Shown here one piece after another: positions 24,338 to 31,270 of a stretch of DNA of 33,251 nucleotides. Every line of letters starts with the position of its first letter. Position 1 is the first letter of the stretch. This DNA is from Kitasatospora aureofaciens. Lineage in GTDB: Bacteria; Actinomycetota; Actinomycetes; Streptomycetales; Streptomycetaceae. Location: NCBI RefSeq assembly GCF_001188955.3, contig NZ_JPRF03000061.1, positions 1 through 33,251 on the forward strand. Reading direction: 5' to 3'. Both the position numbers and the translations under genes were made by a program. The notes beneath the pieces are model-generated. The model ran no database searches. It was not told the DNA's origin and worked only from the letters and a program-made list of their open reading frames with translations.

Positions 24338-26545
24338 GTGGAAGAGAACGTGTTCTACGCCGAGGCCGTTATCGACAACGGTTCCTTCGGCACCCGTACC
24401 ATCCGCTTCGAGACCGGCCGTCTGGCCCGTCAGGCCGCCGGCTCCGCCGTGGCCTACCTGGACGACGACACCATGGTGCTGTCGGCCACCAGCGCGTCCA
24501 AGCAGCCGAAGGAGCACTTCGACTTCTTCCCGCTGACCGTGGACGTCGAGGAGCGGATGTACGCCGCCGGCCGCATCCCCGGCTCGTTCTTCCGTCGTGA
24601 GGGCCGGCCCTCCGAGGACGCGATCCTCACCTGCCGCCTGATCGACCGCCCGCTGCGCCCGTCCTTCGTCAAGGGCCTGCGCAACGAGGTCCAGGTCGTC
24701 TGCACCGTGATGGCGCTCAACCCCGACCACCTGTACGACGTGGTCGCCATCAACGCCGCCTCCGCCTCCACCCAGCTGGCGGGCCTGCCGTTCTCCGGCC
24801 CGATCGGCGGCGTGCGCGTCGCGCTGATCAAGGGCCAGTGGGTCGCCTTCCCGACCCACAGCGAGCTGGAGTCGGCCGTCTTCGACATGGTCGTCGCCGG
24901 TCGTGTCCTGCCGGACGGCGACGTCGCGATCATGATGGTCGAGGCCGAGGCCACCGACAAGACCATCAAGCTGGTCGAGGGCGGCGCCGAGGCGCCGACC
25001 GAAGAGGTCGTCGCCTCCGGCCTGGAGGCCGCCAAGCCGTTCATCAAGGTGCTGTGCGCCGCGCAGTCGCAGCTGGCCGCCCAGGCCGCCAAGCCGACCG
25101 CCGAGTTCCCGGTCTTCCTGGACTACCAGGACGACGTCCTCGCCGCGCTGACCGCCGCCGTCAAGGACGAGCTGGCCCAGGCCCTGACCATCCCGGGCAA
25201 GCAGGAGCGCAACAACGAGCTGGACCGCGTCAAGGCCGTCGCGGCCGAGAAGCTGCTCCCCGAGTTCGAGGGCCGCGAGAAGGAGATCAGCGCCGCCTAC
25301 AACGCGCTGACCAAGAAGATCGTCCGCGAGCGCGTCATCAAGGACAAGGTCCGCATCGACGGCCGCGGCGTCACCGACATCCGTACCCTGGCCGCCGAGG
25401 TCGAGGCCATCCCGCGCGTCCACGGCTCGGCGCTGTTCGAGCGCGGCGAGACCCAGATCCTGGGCGTCACCACGCTGAACATGCTCCGGATGGAGCAGCA
25501 GCTCGACACGCTCTCCCCGGAGACGCGTCGCCGCTACATGCACAACTACAACTTCCCGCCGTACTCGGTCGGCGAGACCGGCCGCGTGGGCTCGCCCAAG
25601 CGCCGCGAGATCGGCCACGGCGCCCTGGCCGAGCGCGCCATCCTGCCGGTCCTGCCGACCCGCGAGGAGTTCCCGTACGCCATCCGCCAGGTCTCCGAGG
25701 CGCTCGGCTCCAACGGCTCCACCTCGATGGGCTCGGTCTGCGCCTCGACCATGTCGCTGCTGAACGCCGGTGTGCCGCTGAAGGCCGCCGTCGCCGGCAT
25801 CGCCATGGGCCTGATCTCCCAGGAGATCGACGGTGAGACCCACTACGTCGCGCTGACCGACATCCTGGGCGCCGAGGACGCGTACGGCGACATGGACTTC
25901 AAGGTCGCCGGTACCCGCAACTTCATCACCGCGCTGCAGCTGGACACCAAGCTGAACGGCATCCCGGCCTCCGTGCTGGCCGCCGCGCTGAAGCAGGCCC
26001 GCGACGCCCGCCTGCACATCCTCGACGTGATGAACGAGGCCATCGACTCTCCCGACGAGATGTCCCCGAACGCGCCGCGCATCATCACCATCAAGATCCC
26101 GGTGGACAAGATCGGCGAGGTCATCGGCCCCAAGGGCAAGATGATCAACCAGATCCAGGAGGACACCGGCGCCGAGATCACGATCGAGGACGACGGCACC
26201 ATCTACATCGGTGCCGCCGACGGCCCGGCCGCCGAGGCCGCCCGCACCACGATCAACCAGATCGCCAACCCGACCATGCCGGAGGTCGGCGAGCGCTACC
26301 TGGGCACCGTGGTCAAGACCACGACGTTCGGCGCGTTCGTCTCGCTCATGCCGGGCAAGGACGGCCTGCTGCACATCTCGCAGATCCGCAAGCTGGCCGG
26401 CGGCAAGCGCGTGGAGAACGTCGAGGACGTCCTCGGCGTCGGCGCCAAGGTGCAGGTCGAGATCGCCGAGATCGACCCGCGCGGCAAGCTCTCCCTGATC
26501 CCGGTCATCGAGGGCGAGGAAGCCGGCGAGGCCGCTTCCGAGTGA
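24338..26545 (+). CDS. pnp: Polynucleotide phosphorylase
   Basis: 735 aa, normal for the actinobacterial enzyme. The first RNase PH domain (GTRTIRFETGRLARQAAGS; FFRREGRPSEDAILTCRLID) is followed by the helical linker, and the second, catalytic RNase PH domain has the hallmark DILGAEDAYGDMDFK. A KH domain (about 585-645, IGEVIGPKGKMINQI) and an S1 domain (about 650-720, GTVVKTTTFGAFVSL) follow. It degrades RNA 3'-5' using phosphate and can add heteropolymeric tails; in Streptomyces it is the principal poly(A)-type polymerase, and the same enzyme has been called guanosine pentaphosphate synthetase. The start is GTG at 24338 with AGAGGAG nine bases upstream and the family N-terminus (EENVFYAEAVIDNG) directly after. 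A perfect terminator follows. Confidence 0.97.
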   Translation: MEENVFYAEAVIDNGSFGTRTIRFETGRLARQAAGSAVAYLDDDTMVLSATSASKQPKEHFDFFPLTVDVEERMYAAGRIPGSFFRREGRPSEDAILTCRLIDRPLRPSFVKGLRNEVQVVCTVMALNPDHLYDVVAINAASASTQLAGLPFSGPIGGVRVALIKGQWVAFPTHSELESAVFDMVVAGRVLPDGDVAIMMVEAEATDKTIKLVEGGAEAPTEEVVASGLEAAKPFIKVLCAAQSQLAAQAAKPTAEFPVFLDYQDDVLAALTAAVKDELAQALTIPGKQERNNELDRVKAVAAEKLLPEFEGREKEISAAYNALTKKIVRERVIKDKVRIDGRGVTDIRTLAAEVEAIPRVHGSALFERGETQILGVTTLNMLRMEQQLDTLSPETRRRYMHNYNFPPYSVGETGRVGSPKRREIGHGALAERAILPVLPTREEFPYAIRQVSEALGSNGSTSMGSVCASTMSLLNAGVPLKAAVAGIAMGLISQEIDGETHYVALTDILGAEDAYGDMDFKVAGTRNFITALQLDTKLNGIPASVLAAALKQARDARLHILDVMNEAIDSPDEMSPNAPRIITIKIPVDKIGEVIGPKGKMINQIQEDTGAEITIEDDGTIYIGAADGPAAEAARTTINQIANPTMPEVGERYLGTVVKTTTFGAFVSLMPGKDGLLHISQIRKLAGGKRVENVEDVLGVGAKVQVEIAEIDPRGKLSLIPVIEGEEAGEAASE

Positions 26546-26564
26546 AGCGCCGCTAGCTGACCCT

Positions 26565-26598
26565 TGCGGCCCGTACGCCTCCCGGCGTGCGGGCCGCA
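26565..26598 (+). terminator. Terminator after pnp
   Basis: TGCGGCCCGTACGCC (26565-26579) pairs with GGCGTGCGGGCCGCA (26584-26598): 15 bp with one G-U pair and a four-base loop TCCC, 19 bases after the pnp stop. Confidence 0.8.
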
Positions 26599-26662
26599 CC
26601 CCGTTGTCCACGCGTTCGTCCGCACGTGCCATCCACGTGCGTTTCCTCTGGAGGTACCCACC

Positions 26663-28015
26663 GTGGCCCAGGCCCCGGCGGTAAAGCAGCGTCCCGGCAG
26701 CACCCGGACCCTGCTCAAGGGCGTCGACGGCGCCGGCACGGTGCGCCGCTCCGTCCTGCCCGGCGGCCTGCGGGTCGTCACCGAGACCCTGCCGACGGTG
26801 CGCTCCGCGACCTTCGGCATCTGGGTCGGCGTCGGCTCGCGGGACGAGACCCCGCAGCTCAACGGCGCGACCCACTACCTGGAGCACCTGCTCTTCAAGG
26901 GCACCGAGCGGCGCAGCGCGCTGGACATCTCGGCGGCCCTGGACGCGGTCGGCGGCGAGATGAACGCCTTCACCGCGAAGGAGAACACCTGTTACTACGC
27001 CCGGGTCCTGGACACCGACCTGCCGCTGGCCATCGACGTGGTCTGCGACATGCTCACCGGCTCGCTGATCCGCCCCGAGGACGTCGACGCCGAACGCGGC
27101 GTCATCCTCGAGGAGATGGCGATGGCCGAGGACGACCCGGGCGACGTGGTCCACGACCTGTTCGCCAAGGTGATCTACGGCAGCGGCCCGCTCGGCCGCC
27201 CGATCCTCGGCACCCAGGAGACCATCAAGGCCCTCACCCGGGACCAGATCGCCGGCTTCTACCACCGCCGCTACCGCCCAGAGAACCTGGTCGTCGCCGC
27301 GGCCGGCAACCTCGACCACCGCAAGGTGGTCAAGCAGGTCGAACGGGCCTTCGCCCCGGTGCTGGCCCGCTCCACCGCGGCGCCCGCCGAGGCCCGCCGC
27401 GGAATCAAGGCGCTGCGTACGGCCGGCAAGGTGGAGGTGCTCAACCGCTCCACCGAGCAGGCCCATCTGGTGCTGGGCGTGCCCGGGGTGCCCCGGCACG
27501 ACGAGCGCCGCTGGGCGATGGGCGTGCTCAACGCGGCCCTGGGCGGCGGGATGAGCTCCCGGCTGTTCCAGGAGGTCCGGGAGAAGCGCGGCCTGGCGTA
27601 CTCGGTCTACTCGTACTCCTCCTCCTACGCGGACAGCGGCCTGTTCGGCATATACGCCGGCTGCCAGCCCAAGCGGGTCGAGGAGGTGCTGCGGATCTGC
27701 CGCGAGGAGCTGGCCAAGGTGGTCGCCGACGGCATCACCGAGGAGGAGCTGCAACGCGCGATCGGGCAGATCTCCGGATCCACCGTGCTCGGCATGGAGG
27801 ACACCGGCTCGCTGATGAACCGGATCGGCAAGGCCGAACTCAGCTACGGGCACCACCTGTCGGTGGACGACATGCTGGAGCGGATCGCGGCGGTGACCCT
27901 GGAGGACGTCCACGCGGTGGCCCGTGATGTGCTGGGCGCGTACCGGCCGTCGCTGGCGCTGATCGGTCCGGTCAACGACAAGCGGGCCGCCAAGCTCGCC
28001 GATCTGCTGGTCTGA
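26663..28015 (+). CDS. M16-family zinc metalloprotease (processing-peptidase-like)
   Basis: A 450-aa pitrilysin-family protease. The inverted zinc motif HYLEH is at residues 71-75, with the distal glutamate in ERGVILEEM (about 150-151). The helix TAKENTCYYARVL and the C-terminal half (GGGMSSRLFQEVREKRGLAYSV) match the two-domain M16B unit. There is no signal peptide, so it is probably cytoplasmic. Location next to pnp and before dapB is the usual actinobacterial neighbourhood. Its substrate is not established. The start is GTG at 26663, after GGAGG and a seven-base spacer. It ends 29 bases before dapB and may be co-transcribed with it. Confidence 0.93.
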   Translation: MAQAPAVKQRPGSTRTLLKGVDGAGTVRRSVLPGGLRVVTETLPTVRSATFGIWVGVGSRDETPQLNGATHYLEHLLFKGTERRSALDISAALDAVGGEMNAFTAKENTCYYARVLDTDLPLAIDVVCDMLTGSLIRPEDVDAERGVILEEMAMAEDDPGDVVHDLFAKVIYGSGPLGRPILGTQETIKALTRDQIAGFYHRRYRPENLVVAAAGNLDHRKVVKQVERAFAPVLARSTAAPAEARRGIKALRTAGKVEVLNRSTEQAHLVLGVPGVPRHDERRWAMGVLNAALGGGMSSRLFQEVREKRGLAYSVYSYSSSYADSGLFGIYAGCQPKRVEEVLRICREELAKVVADGITEEELQRAIGQISGSTVLGMEDTGSLMNRIGKAELSYGHHLSVDDMLERIAAVTLEDVHAVARDVLGAYRPSLALIGPVNDKRAAKLADLLV

Positions 28016-28044
28016 GACCGGCCGGTGTTGAGAGGAACTTCGCT

Positions 28045-28791
28045 ATGACGCTGCGTGTCGCCGTGATCGGCGCCAAGGGACGGATCGGCTCCGAGGCCGT
28101 CAAGGCCGTCGAGGCCGCGCCGGACCTGGAGCTGGCGGCCGCCCTCGGCCGCGGGTCGAAGCTGGAGGAGCTGACCGAGTCCGGGGCCCAGGTCGCCGTC
28201 GAACTGACCCACCCGGACTCGGTGATGGGCAACCTCGACTACTGCGTCCACAACGGCATCCACGTGGTCACCGGCACCACCGGCTGGACGGACGAGCGGC
28301 TCGCCACCGTCCGCGGCTGGCTGGCGGACGCCCCGGACCTCGGGCTGCTGATCGCCCCGAACTTCTCCATCGGCGCGATCCTCGGCATGAAGTTCTCCCA
28401 GATCGCCGCCCGGTACTTCGAGTCGGTCGAGGTGGTCGAACTGCACCACGACCGCAAGGCCGACGCCCCCAGCGGCACCGCCACCCGCACCGCCCAGCTG
28501 ATCGCCGCCGCCCGCGCCGAGGCCGGGCGCCCGAAGCAGCAGGACCCGACCACCCACAGCCTGCCCGGCGCGCGCGGCGCCGACGTGGACGGGGTGCCCG
28601 TGCACGCCGTACGGCTGCGCGGCCTGCTCGCCCACCAGCAGGTGATGTTCGGCGACACCGGCGAGACGCTCACCATCCGGCACGACTCGCTGCACCACAG
28701 CAGCTTCATGCCGGGCATCCTGCTGGGCGTGCGCAAGGTCGTCGAGACCCCGGGGCTGACCTTCGGCCTCGAACACTTCCTGGACCTGTGA
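28045..28791 (+). CDS. dapB: 4-hydroxy-tetrahydrodipicolinate reductase
   Basis: A 248-aa enzyme of the diaminopimelate/lysine pathway. It reduces the DapA product with NAD(P)H. The Rossmann motif GAKGRIG is at 9-15. The substrate-binding and catalytic signature ELHHDRKADAPSGTA spans 132-146 (H134, H135, K138). Length is normal. Start ATG 28045 has AGAGGA nine bases upstream. Diaminopimelate is needed for both lysine and the peptidoglycan of this group, and dapA lies 1.4 kb downstream. It is probably co-transcribed with the M16 protease, the small membrane protein and thyX. Confidence 0.96.
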   Translation: MTLRVAVIGAKGRIGSEAVKAVEAAPDLELAAALGRGSKLEELTESGAQVAVELTHPDSVMGNLDYCVHNGIHVVTGTTGWTDERLATVRGWLADAPDLGLLIAPNFSIGAILGMKFSQIAARYFESVEVVELHHDRKADAPSGTATRTAQLIAAARAEAGRPKQQDPTTHSLPGARGADVDGVPVHAVRLRGLLAHQQVMFGDTGETLTIRHDSLHHSSFMPGILLGVRKVVETPGLTFGLEHFLDL

Positions 28792-28798
28792 GTCACTC

Positions 28799-29257
28799 AT
28801 GACCTCCCGTACCGGTTTCTTCGTCCTGTCCGGCGTGCTGTTGCTGGTCGCCCTACTCTGCGTGGGGGAGGGCGTCCAGCTGATCGCCACTGGCAAGCCG
28901 CTCGGCATCGGCATCGGCCTGTGCGCCTTCGTGATCCCGCTGATCGGCGTCTGGTTCCTGCGCCAGACCGTCCGCTTCGGCCGGGCCAGCGAGCAGCTCG
29001 CCCGGGAGCTGGAGGCCGAGGGCGGCCTGCCGGTGGACGAGCTGAAGCGCACCACCGGCGGGCGGATCGACCGGGCCTCGGCCGACGCGGTGTTCGCCCG
29101 CCGCCGGACCGAGGCGGAGGCCGCGCCCGGCGACTGGCGGGTCTGGTTCCGCCTCGCCGTGGCCTACGCCGACGCCGGCGACACCCCGCGCGCCCGCAAG
29201 ACCATGCAGCACGCCATCAGGCTGCACAGCACCGAACCCGCAAGGAGTAACGCGTGA
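28799..29257 (+). CDS. Small membrane protein with TPR-like C-terminus
   Basis: A 152-aa protein of unknown function. Two hydrophobic segments at about 6-25 and 35-55 form a hairpin, followed by a charged helix (RFGRASEQLARELEAEGG). The C-terminal 60 residues resemble one to two tetratricopeptide-like helices (WRVWFRLAVAYADAGDTPRARKTMQHAIRLH). It is probably a small inner-membrane adaptor. It starts seven bases after the dapB stop and its own stop overlaps the thyX start (GTGA), so it sits in a tightly coupled operon. The ribosome-binding site is weak and expression may depend on coupling to dapB. Confidence 0.85.
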   Translation: MTSRTGFFVLSGVLLLVALLCVGEGVQLIATGKPLGIGIGLCAFVIPLIGVWFLRQTVRFGRASEQLARELEAEGGLPVDELKRTTGGRIDRASADAVFARRRTEAEAAPGDWRVWFRLAVAYADAGDTPRARKTMQHAIRLHSTEPARSNA

Positions 29258-29985
29258 GCGACGAACCGACGGCCCCCAGCTTCCGCAGCGACGTGACGGT
29301 GGAGCTGGTCCGCAGCGCCGCCGCGGACTCGGACGTCATCTGGTCGGCCCGGGTGTCGACCGCGGGGGAGCAGTCCCTGGAGGCGCTCCAGCAGGACCCG
29401 GAGAAGTCCAGGGGCCTGATCAACTTCCTGATGCGCGACCGTCACGGCACGCCCTTCGAGCACAACTCGATGACCTTCTTCATCAGCGCGCCGATCTTCG
29501 TGTTCCGCGAGTTCCACCGGCACCGCAGCGGCTGGTCGTACAACGAGGAGTCCGGCCGCTACCGCGAGCTCGAGCCGGTCTTCTACGTGCCGTCCGAGGA
29601 CCGCAAGCTGGTCCAGCAGGGCCGCCCGGGCAAGTACGAGTTCCACGAGGGCACCCCCGAGCAGCACAGGACCACCACGGGGGCGATGGAGGCCGCCTAC
29701 CGCGAGTCCTACGCCCGCTACCAGGAGATGCTGGCGGCCGGCGTGGCCCGAGAGGTGGCCCGCGCGGTGCTGCCCGTCGGCCTGTTCTCCTCGATGTACG
29801 CGACCTGCAACGCCCGCTCGCTGATGCACTTCCTCTCGCTGCGCACCCGGAGGGAGAACTCGGCGGTTCCGTCCTTCCCGCAGCGCGAGATCGAGATGGT
29901 CGCCGAGCAGATGGAGGAGCAGTGGGCTCAGCTCATGCCGCTCACCCATGCGGCCTTCGAGAAGCACGGCCGAGTCGCCCCCTGA
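29254..29985 (+). CDS. thyX: Flavin-dependent thymidylate synthase
   Basis: A 243-aa enzyme that methylates dUMP to dTMP with methylenetetrahydrofolate, FAD and NADPH. The ThyX motif is RHR (89-91) and S100 (GWSYNEES; then GRY). Here eight residues separate RHR and Ser, one more than in the usual RHRx7S, which I believe is typical for Streptomyces proteins. Also present are the HGTPFEHN segment (64-71) and FREF. Start GTG 29254 follows AAGGAG and overlaps the previous stop by four bases. Placement in a dapB operon is a known actinobacterial order. A hairpin terminator and a new promoter follow. Confidence 0.96.
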   Translation: MSDEPTAPSFRSDVTVELVRSAAADSDVIWSARVSTAGEQSLEALQQDPEKSRGLINFLMRDRHGTPFEHNSMTFFISAPIFVFREFHRHRSGWSYNEESGRYRELEPVFYVPSEDRKLVQQGRPGKYEFHEGTPEQHRTTTGAMEAAYRESYARYQEMLAAGVAREVARAVLPVGLFSSMYATCNARSLMHFLSLRTRRENSAVPSFPQREIEMVAEQMEEQWAQLMPLTHAAFEKHGRVAP

Positions 29986-30029
29986 CCTGGGGCGACAGGC
30001 ATATGGGCAGGGTGTCGGGCATGTCTGGA

Positions 30030-30058
30030 TTGCGGCTTTTCTAGCCGCTCCCTACATT
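30030..30058 (+). promoter_or_regulatory. Candidate promoter upstream of dapA
   Basis: TTGCGG (30030-30035), 17-base spacer, TACATT (30053-30058). It would start transcription near 30065, giving a dapA leader of about 135 bases that begins with the hairpin at 30068-30113. Confidence 0.5.
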
Positions 30059-30067
30059 CGTGACCAC

Positions 30068-30113
30068 GGATCCCGGTGCTGCCTGAACCCCCGAGCGGGC
30101 AGCACCGGGGTCC
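30068..30113 (+). terminator. Hairpin after thyX, possibly leader element of dapA
   Basis: CCCGGTGCTGCC (30072-30083) pairs exactly with GGCAGCACCGGG (30098-30109), extended outward by GGAT/GTCC with one wobble to 16 bp, around a loop of 14 bases. It may terminate thyX. Because it lies downstream of the promoter candidate at 30030-30058, it could also attenuate a dapA transcript. Confidence 0.6.
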
Positions 30114-30187
30114 CACCTCCCCGCCCTCGGCCTGCTCCACCTGTCCGAACCATGGACCGGCATGGGTACCGTCCCACCGCCTACGAG

Positions 30188-30193
30188 TAGCTT
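30188..30193 (+). promoter_or_regulatory. -10 element giving a probable leaderless dapA mRNA
   Basis: TAGCTT at 30188-30193 ends seven bases before the dapA ATG at 30201, so a transcript from it would begin at or near the start codon. The dapA start has no Shine-Dalgarno sequence, which agrees with leaderless translation, a known habit in actinomycetes. No good -35 was seen. Confidence 0.4.
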
Positions 30194-30200
30194 TGGACGC

Positions 30201-31100
30201 ATGGCTCCGACCTCCACCCCCCAGACGCCGTTCGGCCGGGTGCTGACCGCGATGGTCACTCCGTTCACCGCCGACGGCGCACTCGACCTCGACGGCGCCC
30301 AGCGCCTCGCCACGCACCTCGTCGACTCCGGGAACGACGGCCTCGTCGTCAACGGCACCACCGGTGAGTCCCCGACCACCAGCGACGCCGAGAAGGCCCA
30401 GCTCGTCCGCGCCGTGGTGGAGGCGGTCGGGGATCGCGCCCACGTGGTGGCCGGGGCCGGCACCAACGACACCCACCACAGCGTCGAGCTGGCCCGGCAG
30501 GCGGAGGCCGCCGGGGCGCACGGGCTGCTGGTCGTCACGCCGTACTACAACAAGCCCCCGCAGGAGGGCCTGTACCGGCACTTCACGCAGGTCGCCGACG
30601 CGACCGGCCTGCCGGTCATGGCGTACGACATCCCGGGCCGCAGCGGGGTCGCGCTGAGCCACGAGACCCTGGTCCGGCTGGGGGAGCACCCGCGGATCGT
30701 CGCCAACAAGGACGCCAAGGGCGACCTGGGCGCCGCGGCCTGGGCGATCGCCCGCTCCGACCTCGCCTGGTACTCCGGCGACGACATCCTCAACCTGCCG
30801 CTGCTGTCCGTCGGAGCCGTCGGCGTGGTCAGCGTCGTCGGGCACGTGGTGGCCGGTGAGCTGAAGTCGATGATCGAGGCCTACCTGGGCGGCGATGTGG
30901 CCAAGGCCACCGCGATCCACCAGGGCCTGCTGCCGGTGTTCACCGGTATGTTCCGCACCCAGGGCGTGATCCTCAGCAAGGCCGCGCTGGACCTCCAGGG
31001 CCTGCCGGCCGGGCCGCTGCGGCTGCCGCTGGTCGGCGCGACGCCCGAGGAGATCGACCGATTGAAGCAGGATCTCGCCGCCGGCGGGGTACACCTGTAG
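30201..31100 (+). CDS. dapA: 4-hydroxy-tetrahydrodipicolinate synthase
   Basis: A 299-aa aldolase-type TIM-barrel enzyme condensing pyruvate with aspartate semialdehyde. Visible motifs: NGTTGES (51-57), VVTPYYNKPP (Y115, Y116), AYDIPGRSG (Y142, R147), and the Schiff-base lysine K170 in VANKDAKGDL. It is the first committed step to diaminopimelate and lysine, followed by DapB encoded upstream. ATG 30201 gives the normal family N-terminus; an ATG at 30162 would add 13 unlike residues and lies upstream of the -10 element. No Shine-Dalgarno sequence precedes 30201. It is separated from thyX by a hairpin and promoter candidate. Confidence 0.96.
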   Translation: MAPTSTPQTPFGRVLTAMVTPFTADGALDLDGAQRLATHLVDSGNDGLVVNGTTGESPTTSDAEKAQLVRAVVEAVGDRAHVVAGAGTNDTHHSVELARQAEAAGAHGLLVVTPYYNKPPQEGLYRHFTQVADATGLPVMAYDIPGRSGVALSHETLVRLGEHPRIVANKDAKGDLGAAAWAIARSDLAWYSGDDILNLPLLSVGAVGVVSVVGHVVAGELKSMIEAYLGGDVAKATAIHQGLLPVFTGMFRTQGVILSKAALDLQGLPAGPLRLPLVGATPEEIDRLKQDLAAGGVHL

Positions 31101-31129
31101 CAGACACAGACGTGCGCGCCCCGGCTCGC

Positions 31130-31147
31130 CGGACCCGCCCGGGTCCG
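31130..31147 (+). terminator. Palindromic hairpin after dapA
   Basis: CGGACCCG-CC-CGGGTCCG is a perfect inverted repeat 29 bases beyond the dapA stop. It is likely a dapA terminator. No clear promoter was found between it and RNase J; TAGGAA at 31187-31192 lacks a matching -35. Confidence 0.5.
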
Positions 31148-31205
31148 CCGCTGGACCGGACCGAAGGCGCGAGAGCACCGACCCAGTAGGAAAACGACAC
31201 TGAGT

Positions 31206-31255
31206 ACGCACGCCATATGTCTCCAGGGGGAGGACCCCGGGCATATGGCGTGCGT
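31206..31255 (+). promoter_or_regulatory. Perfect 14-bp inverted repeat in the RNase J leader
   Basis: ACGCACGCCATATG (31206-31219) and its exact reverse complement (31242-31255) flank a 22-base loop that can itself pair (GGGG-AGGA-CCCC). The 3' arm ends three bases before the GAGGAG ribosome-binding site (31259-31264) of RNase J. It looks like a translational or RNA-stability control element, or a protein-binding palindrome. No T-tract follows. Confidence 0.7.
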
Positions 31256-31270
31256 CGTGAGGAGAGTCTT

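Noticed and set aside
23720..27913. A 1397-codon minus-strand frame opposite pnp and the M16 protease
   Set aside because: Low-complexity translation, antisense to unmistakable genes; a codon-bias shadow.
31217..31270. ATG start for RNase J at 31217
   Set aside because: It lies in the inverted repeat, lacks a ribosome-binding site and adds residues not found in the family; the TTG at 31271 has GAGGAG and the expected N-terminus.
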